Part shown: piece after piece, positions 1-12,190 of the stretch
Layout of the letters: each line of letters begins with the position of its first letter
How positions within the stretch are numbered: the stretch's first letter is position 1
Origin: Saposhnikovia divaricata
Taxonomy: Eukaryota > Streptophyta > Magnoliopsida > Apiales > Apiaceae
Reading direction: 5' to 3'
NCBI GenBank assembly: GCA_036435485.1
Contig: CM071595.1
Coordinates: 7,058,001-7,122,000, forward strand
DNA length: 64,000 nucleotides
Notes under the pieces: generated by a model
Databases searched by the model: none
What the model was told of the DNA's origin: nothing
Seen by the model: the letters and a program-made list of their open reading frames with translations, nothing else
Made by a program: the position numbers and the translations under genes

Positions 1-108
1 ACTTGTTCTACAAGTCTTACCATACTTGTTATACAAGCCTTCTAATTCTTGGCACCTAATTACCCAACTTAGTGATCAATACATACCATATATAATTATT
101 TACGCAAA

Positions 109-311
109 CAATTATTATCATACCCATATATATCTTGGACCATCCAAGCCCATAACATCATACCGGGTTGAAACCCAACTATCCTCCCCTTCAACCCAAA
201 TATATAATAATTGTCTACACATACAATTATTATCATACCCATATATATCTTGGATCACCTAAGCCCATAACATCATACTGGGTTGAAACCCAAATATCCT
301 CCCCTTCAACC
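109..311. repeat. Tandem repeat, 115-bp unit, two copies
   Basis: Two head-to-tail copies start at 109 and 224. Each opens with CAATTATTATCATACCCAT and holds 'GGGTTGAAACCCAA' followed by a pyrimidine-rich 'CCTCCCCTTCAACCC'. The copies differ at a few positions. The second may be cut short after about 88 bases. Confidence 0.8.
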
Positions 312-892
312 CAATACCCATATCGGTTTGAATGGTAACCATCAAAGTCAGCGACATCCATTCGTCAACGCCTCCCCTCAAACAAGAATCTCCTCATCTT
401 GCTCTTCGAATCATTGAGTATCGCTAAAACCTATATAGTGACCCTCCAAACCACGGTTCTTCACCAATAACGATGTATCCATCTACAAAATCACATACAT
501 CAACCACCATGAGTGCTCTTCCACATGTTGAGTCACCCGATCCTTGCTTTCAAAACCCTTCGGTCTCCTGAAGAAAATCACTAGTATCAATATTCACCTG
601 GTTGATCAAGTCATTGAAACAATTGCGATGAACTCTTCCATCTTCTTCCATCTCGAGTCTGGACACATTTTTCTTGAGAAACCCACTCCTCAAGAACATC
701 AAGATTGATCCACGGTGCAAGGGCCAACCGAATAATCCATACTACATGTAACTTTATCTCTTCCCACTTTAGCAGTCTCCTTGTTAGCAAATCCTTCATT
801 GTACTCTGTCATACCAATTGAACTCAAACTTTCCCTTAACCTCATCCATCTCGAACCCGAACCTTAGCTCTTGATACTACTTATTAGGGGAC
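312..892 (-). mobile_element. Probable internal remnant of a TRIM-like LTR element
   Basis: On the minus strand this stretch has a polypurine-like TTGAGGGGAGG (plus-strand 370-380) and, at the other end, GTAGTATCAAGAGC (plus-strand 867-880), which resembles the initiator-Met tRNA primer site TGGTATCAGAGC. The complete TRIM at 53033-53653 has the same arrangement and wording. I could not pair two LTRs here, so this is at best a decayed relative. No coding sequence is convincing. Confidence 0.35.
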
Positions 893-1818
893 TTACACAA
901 TTCGAGATTCACAAATAACCAATACATAGCACAAACACAACCAATCAATTAGTTGACAAGATCCACCAAAGGTAAACAGTAACACATGATAAGATTGGGT
1001 AAAATAGTAACACAAGTTGCGTTTAATTAGGGTTGTAAAAGGTGGTCACACACCCTCTCTCTCACACCCACATTTTCACTGCAAATCTTCTTCTTTAAAA
1101 TTTAGTTAATTTTCCTAAATTTATATTCATTTTTATTTTGACATAATGTTAAGGATGTTCTTTTTTGAAATCGTTCTCCAATCACTTTATATCGGATCAA
1201 TTTTCTTTTACCAGAAATAAATTTAATTTATTAATAAAATGTAGTAAATAATAATAACATTTCATTGTTTCCATAATTCATCAGTCATTACATCTATTAT
1301 ACTATTGGTATCAATTCCTTAGAAATATGAGACAATTATTTTCTAGTATTTATATGTTCTTTGCATGTTAATGAAATTTATAAAACAAACTGTAAAAATA
1401 AATTAGTATGAAATTAACAATAAATGAATTTCTTGATATTATACAAAAAGTTGTGTGTAGGATTGAATCTTAATCAAAATATTAAATAATTTAAATATTC
1501 TGTAAGTGTTCGTTATGGGTCTCAAAGATTTATCTTAAACTGATTTTATCGTTGTTCTTTCTCTCATCTGTGGGATTCACATTCACGTTGGCATAGCTCG
1601 GAGTTTCATGGAGGATGACGGTGGGGCTTGGAAGAATGAGTGGTGGTGTATTGCTGTATTTACTATGGCTCAAGTTAGTTTCACGACCATGTATGTCACA
1701 CCTGAGACATTTTTAGACATTTCTTGGGTGTTGTGTGCCATGAGCTTGCACATTTTACGTAGTATTTTATCAAGGTAAGATATGGGGTGGTAGGAGTCAG
1801 GATCGATCATATAACTTA
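893..1818. other. Intergenic, AT-rich, no gene seen
   Basis: No ORF, splice pattern or repeat structure that I can support. It is AT-rich with short homopolymers. Confidence 0.6.
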
Positions 1819-1826
1819 CTGTTGTT

Positions 1827-2499
1827 AGAGATGGCAACGGGTCGGGTCGGGTTTTTCAATATCCAGATCCAGGCCCGATTTTTTTGACTGGACTCGGACC
1901 CGACCCGGACCCGAAAAATACCCGAAAACTAAGACCCGGACCCGGATCCAACGGATTTCGGATCGGATCGGATTTTACCCAAAACCCGAATGTTTGGATT
2001 TTACCCGAGATCCGAGACCCGAACCCGAATTACTAAAATATTATAATTAAAAGAAAAATTGATTATTTAACTATTAATTGTAAATAATAATAATAAAATG
2101 ATATAATAAACAATAATTAGATTAAGTGCATGTAAAGATTAATAATGAAATGATACAATAATTAGTGAAATGTATGTAAATTATGTAATATGTATCATGG
2201 TTATAAAATTAAGTAAGATATTAATATATTTAATAATTCATTATATATATATATATATATATATATCGGGTTTTTAATCGGGTTTCGGGTTCGGATCGGG
2301 TTTGGATCGGATTTCGGGTTTCGGGTCGGGTATCGGATCGGGACACCTAAGATCCAAATCCAGATCCAAACTCTTTCGGGTCCAAAAATAAGATCCAAAT
2401 CCAAATCCAAATCCAAAAAATCGGGTTTGGGAAGACCCAAACGGATCGGATCGGATCGGATCGGGTATCCATCGGGTCGGGTATTTTTGCCATCCCTAG
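1827..2499. mobile_element. hAT-type MITE with CGGGT/ATCGG subterminal repeats
   Basis: The ends form an inverted repeat: AGAGATGGCAACGGGT on the left and, on the reverse strand, CTAGGGATGGCAAAAATAC on the right. A perfect 8-bp direct repeat, CTGTTGTT, lies at 1819-1826 and 2500-2507; this target duplication length is typical of hAT transposons. Both ends carry many short CGGGTC/GGATCGGAT repeats, and the centre is AT-rich with a (TA)n tract. No transposase is encoded, so the element is nonautonomous. The open frame within it reflects only the simple repeats. Confidence 0.85.
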
Positions 2500-2703
2500 C
2501 TGTTGTTGTCGTGCCTGTTGCTTCTATGTAAAAGTTACGAACATGTGATTTTGTGTTTTATTTTCATTGAGGCCATAAATAAACACAATAATGGTTGTGT
2601 TTAGATTGTCCACCTGTTTCACTTTTGGGGATGATGATCTTGGACCTTTTAAAGACAAGAAAATTTCAAAAATTGATAAAATTCTTGCCATAGACGAGAT
2701 GGT

Positions 2704-2710
<7 letters not shown>

Positions 2711-2750
<40 letters not shown>
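2711..2750. repeat. (TC)n(TA)n microsatellite
   Basis: About 12 TC dinucleotides run directly into about 8 TA dinucleotides. Confidence 0.9.
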
Positions 2751-2751
<1 letters not shown>

Positions 2752-2909
2752 TTATAAAATAAAATTGTTTCTATTATGTTGCTTTTAAAATTACATAGTC
2801 ACAGTTTTTATCATCTGTCCTATTTTTAACATGCATGATAGTATGTCACATTGGACATCAAGCACAGCAAGCCTAAACTAACAATGGAGGGCTGTGATGT
2901 GATTACTTT

Positions 2910-3038
2910 GGTGATGAGCTCTGGATCGAGATGGTGAAGGATGATGTGTCCAAGGCATGCTTTGAACTTGAGCACCTCATGGAGCTCGTGTTTGTCAATC
3001 ACGAATTCGTTACAAAATATATGAAGTACTTGTTTTAA
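2910..3038 (+). pseudogene. Unrecognised decayed coding fragment
   Basis: A 42-codon open stretch ending in TAA has natural-looking composition (GDELWIEMVKDDVSKACF, then a Leu/Glu-rich helix-like part). It has no start codon. Similar protein-like phrases without a common frame occur at 2591-2700 and 3210-3330. I do not recognise the family. The Copia element beginning at 3333 interrupts this region, and coding-like sequence resumes after it at 12059. It may be an old exon set of a dead gene. Confidence 0.3.
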
Positions 3039-3332
3039 GGTCAAGCTTATTTGTTTACTTGTTAAATTAATCAGGATATAGTACTAATAGACTGGAGTAA
3101 GAGGAGTAAGGTTATTTATTCTATTCTTGTTGAGGAACAAGGCCAAAGAAGGAACTGCTCTACGCCCAAGAAAATCCGTCGGATAAAGATCTAACAAAAA
3201 TTAGGACCTCCCCACAAGATTTGTCAGATTAGGTGTATTGGTTCCATGACCTTAAGAAACATAACAAACATATCGACAAGCATGGGTATTATGAGTGTGA
3301 ATGGTAGCTCACTACATACAAAGCTGCGGGGT

Positions 3333-5031
3333 TGATAGTATTTTGTCCTAAACCCAATCATGTATGATGAGTTAGGAAATACTTTCATGTAATCTTATTT
3401 GATTTTATTTATATTAATAAAAGACTTGTTGTTTTTATTACGGGCTTTATCTATTTAAAGTGTTTAAATAAGAAGTTCCATAGTTTAGAGTAAAGCTTCT
3501 AGAATTATAATGAGATTATAATAATGAGATCTAGAAGATGATAACACTAAACTTAAATAGTTCCCGATCGTAGGATAACTAATTGGGAGTTAGTCAATCC
3601 GTAAAGATCGGTACATACTATGCTTGCTTCCTCGGAAGGATGTCTGTTCTCATAGACATTCGTGTGGTGACACTATAGCTAGTATGTAAGTGCTTATTGG
3701 AGAATAAGTTCACTGAACGTGACTTGATCTAATGAACGACTAATGGAGTTTACTCACGTGTTAATAGTTGTTCATAAGTTGATGGTGGTACAAGTGTCCT
3801 TAGACTTGAGACCGTTAAAGTAATCTTATATACAATGAACTATGTTTTGGTTTAGTTCTAAGTCCTCAAGGGATAAACATTAGTTCTATTCCGGGTATAG
3901 GAATTTGTATATGAAGATAGTTAACGATCGATAAAGAATCTACCCCTTTCAGTAAAAGAAAGTGAATATCCTATGATGTTCTTACTATGTTAGTTCTGGA
4001 ATCTCTGGCCAGAGTAATTGAAGTTAGAAAGAGTTTCTAATTCAAATGAACTAGACATAATGTATAAGAAATTATATGATTAAATTAAATAGGCTTGACA
4101 CGCGATCCATGCCTTGTATTTAATCGGGATATTGTCGGGTAGAAGGAATTGATTGTACGGTAACCATTTGCTGAATAGGTTTTATATATTCTAAGCAATG
4201 AATTCATATTATCCGGATAGTCGCGATATATTGAAAAGTATCACTCACGATGTAGAATAAATATTAATTACCTATGTAATTGTATTTAACGAATTAATTA
4301 GTAATTCGTATAAGTAATAATAAATAGTTTATTATTATTTATTTCTACTACCGGCTTAATATTGAACCTAAAGGGTCACACCATAAAAAGGTTAAATATT
4401 TATAGATGATGAGAATAATTAATAATGGCTATGAATTATTTATTTATTGAATAAATAATTAATTAGCAATTATTTATAATTTATTAAATGAGATTTAATA
4501 GATTATAAATAAATTAAGAAAAGTTCTTAATAATTATTAATTACAAAAATTTAGTTTGAGAAATTAAATTTTATGAGAGAATTATTTTCAAAATAGGATT
4601 AATAATTAAAAAGGTTTTAATTATTAAATGATTATTTAATTAGATAAAGTAAAGACTTTATTTCTTTAAATATCAATCATTCCAAGAGTTGGAAGTGAGA
4701 ACAAAACACTTAACAAAAACATCCCAGGAGTTTGAGAGGATTATTTGAGAGCTTTTGAAGTTCATCAAAATCATTCCAAATCATTTTAATTATTTTCTCA
4801 ATTGTTCTTCATCTACTATATGATATTTGATCTTGGTGGATACCATTAGAGCACTCCACATTTGAGGGGTGATTGCTGGAAATCAAAGATACATTCATAA
4901 CAATCCCAGGAAAGCTATCAAGGTATTTTTCTTGTGTTCATACAATTTTTAAATCTATATATTCATGATTAATTAGGTTTTTATGCAAGTAAATGTGATT
5001 TACGCTTCCGCTACGGCCATAAATTCCTTCA
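3333..5031 (+). repeat. 5' LTR of Copia element
   Basis: 1699 bp, near-identical to 10358-12055. It begins TG and ends CA. It is followed after one base by the primer binding site. Confidence 0.93.
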
Positions 5032-5032
5032 G

Positions 5033-5044
5033 TGGTATCAGAGC
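5033..5044 (+). other. Primer binding site, initiator Met-tRNA
   Basis: TGGTATCAGAGC matches the 3' end complement of plant initiator methionine tRNA, the usual primer of Copia reverse transcription. Confidence 0.9.
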
Positions 5045-5924
5045 ATAGGTTGCATGTATATAGATCCCAAAAAAATTTCGGAATTTTTCAAGCTTGTATG
5101 AATTAGTTATGAATTTTTGAAGTTCTAGGCGGCTATAATCAAATTAATTATGAATTAATTAATAAACTATTTTTTAAAATAATTTTGATCACTGATATAT
5201 TTTCTACAAGTGTTGTAGAAGTCTCAGAAAAAGTTTCATAATTTTCCCATGTATAGATTATTTATTATTGATTTTTAAAGAGTTTAGAAATTAATAAATA
5301 AAAATCTGTTTTATAAATATATAGATTATTTATAAAATATCTAGATGGGTAGTTAAAGTTGGGGGCCCAAAAGGTTAATAAGTGGGCTGGTGGGCTGATA
5401 ATTTTAAAAAAAAATTATCCTACCGACTGTCGACTAAAAAACAGAATTCGTATTTTGATTTTTCCCGTTGATCCGTAACTCCGTTTGAGGCGTATAATAT
5501 ATCGTTGGATTCGTTTTTTCGAGACGGATCTAATGGAGTGGTCAAATAAATTTTAAAATTTAATTTTAAAATGGTTATAGCTTCCGGAAGTGTTTTAAAT
5601 CCCGTTTTAATTGTGTTAAAATGCTTTAAAATACTATTATTGTTTCATATAGATGTTTAACAATGTTTAACATGATATAACATGTTTGCCTATATATATG
5701 TGTGCATAGAAATGCCATGAGATAATATATATAGTTTTATATATCGTATATAAAATGCATGTTTGACTTTAGGTTTTAACGAAAACGTTTCGCAACCTAA
5801 ATAATATAAAATCCCTCGTTATTTAATATCAAGTAATAAAATGGCCAATGTCACAACGGGCTTGTGTCGGTCATAGCCTTCCAACATGGTAGAAAGTAAT
5901 TCTTAGTTTTGAGCTTTGTCGTTT

Positions 5925-6219
5925 CGTGCTACAGCCGAGGGCTTCGTTTTCAAAAATAGGAATTACTTGTCTATTACATGAAATGCGTATAATTAATTAG
6001 AATCCAATTGTCATTACGTGCTACAGCCGTGGGCTATTGAGACCTTATTAATTTAACGAGATGTTGGGTCTCACTTGACTTAGAATATTGAATTTAGACG
6101 TGCTACAGCCGTGATTCAATGATTCAAGAGGCTAAATGGAATTAGGGAATAACATGAGATGTAATTGATAAAGAGTTATCTGCCTATGGAACATTACATA
6201 GCGTTTCGTGCTACAGCCG
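5925..6219 (+). repeat. Four spaced copies of a 13-mer in the Copia leader
   Basis: CGTGCTACAGCCG occurs exactly at 5925, 6017, 6099 and 6207, between the primer site and gag. Spacings are 92, 82 and 108 bases. Flanks are partly shared (TTTCGTGCTACAGCCGAGG at the first and fourth). The region has no long ORF. The repeats may be an RNA packaging or translation element; that is inference. Confidence 0.85.
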
Positions 6220-6414
6220 AGGTTATATAATGGAAAGTAGGATCCCTATTCTCACATGCATTGAGAATGCTTAAGTTATACATTTGAGGGTTGTATAATT
6301 TTAATAAAACTGTGGGAGCTACCTATGAATAAAGACCCGATTCATAAGGTGTTATAATAAAATTGGATATCTACTAATGTTGTTATGTTTTCACAAATTT
6401 CAGATTTATAGATC

Positions 6415-7463
6415 ATGTCTTCTACTCTATCACTCCGTAGCATACTTGATGCGAACAAATTGACTGGTCCCAATTATGCTGATTGGCTTCGAAACCTGAG
6501 AATCGTTCTCAAGGCTGAGAAGAAGGATTATGTGCTTGACTCGCCTTTACCTGTACTTCCTTCTGATGATGCACTTTTCCAAGAACGAGAAGTGTATAAT
6601 GACTGGTTAGATGCTGCTAATGTTTCTCAACGTGTCATGCTAGCATCCATGACACCTGAGTTACAGAAGCAACATGAGAAAATGGATGCTCCTACCATTC
6701 TGATACATCTACAGGAGCTTTATGATGTACAAGGGAGAACCGCTCGATATGATATATCGAAAGAGCTATTCCAATGTAGAATGGCTGAAGGGTCGTCTGT
6801 GAATGACCATGTGCTTAAGATGATCAATCTGATTGAGCATCTAGGGCAGTTAGGTTTTGTCATGGATGGGGAGTTAAGCCAAGATTTAGTCTTGCAGTCA
6901 CTCCCGGATTCGTTCTCGCAGTTCGTTATGAACTTTCACATGAACAAGCTGGATGTCAGCTTAGCTGAGCTCCACAACATGCTGAAAACTGCTGAGGCGA
7001 ATTTTCCCTCCAAAAGGGGTTCTGTTCTTATGATCGGTGCCAGTACCTCTACTAAGAGGAAGAGGAACTAGAAGCCGAAGAATAAGAAAAAGGGTGAGAA
7101 TAAGCCTGTTCCACCAAAGGCTGACCCAAAAAGCAAAGCAGTTTGCTTCCACTGTAACAAGGTGGGACACTGGAAGAGGAACTGTAAGGTTTACCTTGCA
7201 GAGTTAAAGAACAAGAAGGGCAATGAGATTACCGCTTCTGATTCAGGTATGTTCATGATTGAACTAAATATGTCTTTAAGTTAAATTTCTACTTGGGTAT
7301 TGGATACTGCTTGTGGGTCTCATATTTGCAATTCGTTACAGGGACTAAAGCAAAGTAGATCTCTGGGGGAAGATGAAGTGATTCTATTGATGGGCAATGG
7401 AGCAAGAGTTGCTGCTGCAGCTGTAGGATCATTTCCTTTGCATATGCCTATGGCAAAACTATT
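6415..7463 (+). pseudogene. gag: Copia gag and protease, broken
   Basis: The frame opens at ATG 6415 with a typical plant Copia Gag N-terminus (LTGPNYADWLRNLRIVL). After 218 codons a TAG (7069-7071) interrupts it, but the same frame continues into a lysine-rich linker and a CX2CX4HX4C zinc knuckle (CFHCNKVGHWKRNC, about 7141-7185). A TAA at 7282-7284 follows, then the protease motif WVLDTACGSHIC. The protease core reads DTA rather than the usual DTG or DSG. Around 7450-7463 the frame shifts into that of pol. Gag would form the particle and the protease would process it; neither can be made intact. Confidence 0.85.
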
Positions 7464-10343
7464 GTGTTGAATAAATGTTATTATGTACCATCAATTGTAA
7501 GAAATATTGTTTCTATTCCTGTACTTGATTTGGATGGTTTTACATTTATTGTTGAGAATAATAAATGTTTAATTCAGAGAAATAATATTACTTATGGATA
7601 CGGTACATTACATAATGGTTTGTATATATGTGACTTAGAACATAATTTGTTTCAAATTGAACAACCAAATAATAAAAGAAAAAGAGATAATAAAAATCCA
7701 ACTTATTTATGGCACTGCAGACTAGGTCATATTAGTGAGAACAGACTTCGCACATTACATAAGGATAAGTTACTAGAACATTTTGATTTTGAATCATATC
7801 CTACATGCGAGTCTTGTCTCATGGGTAAAATGACTAAATCTCCATTTAATGGACATGGAGAGAGAGCTGCGGGGTTGTTAGACTTGGTACACACAGATGT
7901 GCGTGGACCAATGTCAACAAGTGTTAGAGGAGGATTTTCATACTTCATTACTTTTACGGATGATCGATCCAGGTTAGGATATGTATATCTTATGAAATAC
8001 AAATCCGAAGCTTTTGAAAAGTTCAAGGAATATAGAAATGAAGTAGAAAAACAAACCGCACGTAGTATAAAAGTTCTTCGATCAGATCGAGGAGGTAAGT
8101 ACTTAAGCGGAGAGTTTTTAGGTTATCTTAAAGAAAATGGTATAGTTTCTCAATGGACCCCTCCCTATACTCCACAATTAAATGGAGTATCTGAGAGAAG
8201 GAATCGTACTCTATTAGATATGGTGAGGTCCATGATGAGCTTTACTGATCTTCCAGTATCACTATGGGGTTATGCTTTAGAGACGTCAGCGTATTTACTG
8301 GACAAGGTGCCTTCTAAATCGGTTCTCACGACCCCACATGAGATGTGGAGTAGGAAGAAACCAGGTCTTAAACATGTTAAGGTTTGGGGGTGTCCAGCTT
8401 ATGTCAAGAAAGTTGAACATGATAAGTTGGAACCTAGATCCGTGAAATCTAGTTTTGTGGGATATCCTAAAGAAGGTCATGGATATTATTTCTATGATCC
8501 TTCTGATCAAAGGATATTTGTTTCTAGACACGCACACTTCTTAGAGGAACAGTTCCTCCTTGATAGAAATAGTAGGAGAAATATTGAACTTGATGAAGTT
8601 CAAGAACCACAAAATGCAACGATTAGAGAAGAAGTACCTGTTCAGAAAGAACAACCTTCTGTAGAACAACCTTTACGTAAGTCAGAGAGAGTGTCCCGCC
8701 CAATCAAAAGATATTACGGGCTTGTCATTGAAAATGATGATGATTTGTCATTTGTTGATGATGAGGACCCTATGACTTATGAAGAGGCTGTGAGTTGTAA
8801 TGACTCAGAGAAATGGCAGGATGCCATGAAATCCGAAATGGACTTGATGTATATAAACCAAGTGTGGACTTTGGTTGAGGCACCTGAAGGAGTTAAACCC
8901 ATTGGGTGCAAATGGATATACAAACAAAAGTTAGGAGCAGATGGCCAGGTGGAGACATATAAGGCCAGGCTTGTGGCAAAAGGATTCAAACAAATACAAG
9001 GGATTGACTTTGTTGAAACCTTTTCGCCTGTAGCCTTGCTCAAATCCATTAGGATTTTTCTTGCGATTGCAGCCTACTATGATTACGAGATCTGGCAAAT
9101 GGACGTAAAGACGGCCTTCCTCAATGGGAAACTTGAAGAGGAAGTGTATATGACACAGCCAGAGGGTTTTGTTTCCAGTGGAAATGAAAATCTAATATGT
9201 AGACTGCTGCGAACCATATATGGTTTGAAGCAAGCTTCTCAAAGATGGAACATCCGTTTTGATGAGACAATCAAAGAGTTTGATTTTATCAAAAACTTAG
9301 ATGAACCATGTATTTACAAGAAGGTTAGTGGGAGCGCGGTAACATTTCTTATATTGTATGTGGATGACATACTTAAAATAGGAAATGATATACCGATGTT
9401 ACAATCAGTCAAGGTCTGGCTATCAAAGAACTTCACTATGAAGGACTTGGGAGAGGCATCCTATATTTTAGGGATGAAGATCTATAAGGATAGATCTAAT
9501 CGAACGATTGGCCTATCCCAAGGTACATACATCGATAAAGTGCTAAAACGGTTTAGCATGGAGAACTCGAAAAGCGGTCTCATTCCTATTAGTCATGGGA
9601 TTACTCTTTCCGAGAAGATGTCTCCAAAGACATATGAGGAAAGGGTACGCATGAGTAGGATTCCTTATGCCTCGGCAATAGGATCCATCATGTATGCGAT
9701 GTTATCTACTAGAGCTGATGTTGCTCATTCACTTAGTGTGACGAGCAGATATCAGTCTAACCCAGGTGAAGAACACTAGAAAGCAGTGAAGAACATATTG
9801 AAGTACTTGAGAAGGACTAAAGATGTTTTTCTTGTTTTTGGTGGATCTGAATTGAAAATTGAGGGTTATACTGACTCTAGTTTTCAATCAGAAGGCGATG
9901 GTAGCAGATCCCAGTCAGGGTATGTATTTACTCTAAATGGGGGAGCGATTAGTTGGAAGAGTTCCAAACAACCTACAACGGCTGACTCCACAGCGGAAGC
10001 AGAATATATAGCTGCATGTGAAGCTGCAAAGGAATCTGTCTAGATGTGGAAATTTGTTTCTGATTTGGGAGTAGTTCCTAGCATTGAGGATCCTATAGTG
10101 TTGTATTGTGATAACAACGCTGCGATAGCTCAAGCTAAGGAACCAAGATCCCATAAGAATTCCAAACACGTGTTGCGGCGCTTTCATCTTATTCGAGAGA
10201 TCATAGAAAGAGGGGATGTCAACATCGTAAGAATTGACACACATAACAACATAGCGGACCCATTTACTAAGGCATTGTCTCAGGCTCACTTTGATCGACA
10301 TAGAGATAAGATGGGTATAAGATACCAGAGTGATTGGCTTTAG
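7464..10343 (+). pseudogene. pol: Copia pol: integrase, RT, RNase H, broken
   Basis: One frame runs through the GAG-pre-integrase domain (HCRLGHISENRL, CESCLMGK), the integrase core (D in HTDVRG, D in SDRGGKY, E in VSERRNRTL), reverse transcriptase (KARLVAKGF, WQMDVKTAFLNG, LYVDDILKIGND with the YVDD box) and RNase H (GYTDSSFQ, STAEAEY, VLYCDNNAAI). TAG codons at 9777-9779 and 10041-10043 each fall where tryptophan is conserved (EEHW and VWM). The part before 7464 is out of frame. The first residues have no ATG; this is the downstream part of a former single polyprotein. Confidence 0.9.
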
Positions 10344-10357
10344 TACAAGTGGGAGTT

Positions 10358-12055
10358 TGATAGTATTTTGTCCTAAACCCAATCATGTATGATGAGTTAG
10401 GAAATACTTTCATGTAATCTTATTTGATTTTATTTATATTAATAAAAGACTTGTTGTTTTTATTACGGGCTTTATCTATTTAAAGTGTTTAAATAAGAAG
10501 TTCCATAGTTTAGAGTAAAGCTTCTAGAATTATAATGAGATTATAATAATGAGATCTAGAAGATGATAACACTAAACTTAAATAGTTCCCGATCGTAGGA
10601 TAACTAATTGGGAGTTAGTCAATCCGTAAAGATCGGTACATACTATGCTTGCTTCCTCGGAAGGATGTCTGTTCTCATAGACATTCGTGTGGTGACACTA
10701 TAGCTAGTATGTAGGTGCTTATTGGAGAATAAGTTCACAGAACGTGACTTGATCTAATGAACGACTAATGGAGTTTACTCACGTGTTAATAGTTGTTCAT
10801 AAGTTGATGGTGGTACAAGTGTCCTTAGACTTGAGACCGTTAAAGTAATCTTATATACAATGAACTATGTTTTGGTTTAGTTCTAAGTCCTCAAGGGACA
10901 AATATTAGTTCTATTCCGGGTATAGGAATTTGTATATGAAGATAGTTAACGATCGATAAAGAATCTACCCCTTTCAGTAAAAGAAAGTGAATATCCTATG
11001 ATGTTCTTACTATGTTAGTTCTGGAATCTCTGGCCAGAGTAATTGAAGTTAGAAAGAGTTTCTAATTCAAATGAACTAGACATAATGTATAAGAAATTAT
11101 ATGATTAAATTAAATAGGCTTGACACGCGATCCATGCCTTGTATTTAATCGGGATATTGTCGGGTAGAAGGAATTGATTGTACGGTAACCATTTGCTGAA
11201 TAGGTTTTATATATTCTAAGCAATGAATTCATATTATCCGGATAGTCGCGATATATTGAAAAGTATCACTCACGATGTAGAATAAATATTAATTACCTAT
11301 GTAATTGTATTTAACGAATTAATTAGTAATTCGTATAAGTAATAATAAATAGTTTATTATTATTTATTTCTACTACCGGCTTAATATTGAACCTAAAGGG
11401 TCACACCATAAAAAGGTTAAATATTTATAGATGATGAGAATAATTAATAATGGCTATGAATTATTTATTTATTGAATAAATAATTAATTAGCAATTATTT
11501 ATAATTTATTAAATGAGATTTAATAGATTATAAATAAATTAAGAAAAGTTCTTAATAATTATTAATTACAAAATTTAGTTTGAGAAATTAAATTTTATGA
11601 GAGAATTATTTTCAAAATAGGATTAATAATTAAAAAGGTTTTAATTATTAAATGATTATTTAATTAGATAAAGTAAAGACTTTATTTCTTAAAATATCAA
11701 TCATTCCAAGAGTTGAAAGTGAGAACAAAACACTTAACAAAAACATCCCAGGGGTTTGAGAGGATTATTTGAGAGCTTTTGAAGTTCATCAAAATCATTC
11801 CAAATCATTTTAATTATTTTCTCAATTGTTCTTCATCTACTATATGATATTTGATCTTGGTGGATACCATTAGAGCACTCCACACTTGAGGGGTGATTGC
11901 TGGAAATCAAAGATACATTCATAAAAATCCCAGGAAAGCTATCAAGGTATTTTTCTTGTGTTCATACAATTTTTAAATCTATATATACATGATTAATTAG
12001 GTTTTTATGCAAGTAAATGTGATTTACGCTTCCGCTACGACCATAAATTCCTTCA
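10358..12055 (+). repeat. 3' LTR of Copia element
   Basis: 1698 bp copy of 3333-5031. It is preceded by the polypurine tract AAGTGGGAG at 10347-10355 and followed by the GGGGT target duplication. Confidence 0.93.
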
Positions 12056-12058
12056 GGG

Positions 12059-12190
12059 GTTCCCCTTCTAGAGAACTACCCTATCGAGGAGTTTAAGGAA
12101 ACGAGTATCGAATCGAATTTGATATTAATGTGTTCACACAGAATTGGCATGGGAGAGGATAACGAATTTTCATTGACAGCTATCATGTGA
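12059..12190 (+). pseudogene. Unrecognised coding fragment beyond the Copia insertion
   Basis: A 43-codon open stretch (VPLLENYPIEEFKETSIE...) ends in TGA at 12188-12190. It directly abuts the 3' target duplication, so it may continue the decayed coding sequence seen before 3333. Frames on the two sides do not match when the element is removed, which fits a dead gene. Family not recognised. Confidence 0.25.

Larger units (their letters stand above)
3333..12055 (+). mobile_element. Complete Ty1/Copia LTR retrotransposon
   Basis: The 8.7 kb element starts TGATAGTA and ends CCTTCA, with a perfect 5-bp target duplication GGGGT (3328-3332 and 12056-12060). The LTRs (about 1.7 kb) differ by roughly a dozen substitutions and one single-base indel by eye, so insertion is recent. 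Internal order is primer site, long leader, gag with zinc knuckle, protease, integrase, reverse transcriptase, RNase H; integrase before RT is diagnostic of Copia. Several stop codons and one frameshift mean it can no longer make its proteins. The LTRs are long for Copia; I do not assign a lineage. Confidence 0.95.

Noticed and set aside
2201..2440. 79-codon minus-strand ORF with Asp-Leu repeats
   Set aside because: It lies within the hAT MITE and follows its CGGGT/AAATCC repeats; no gene features.
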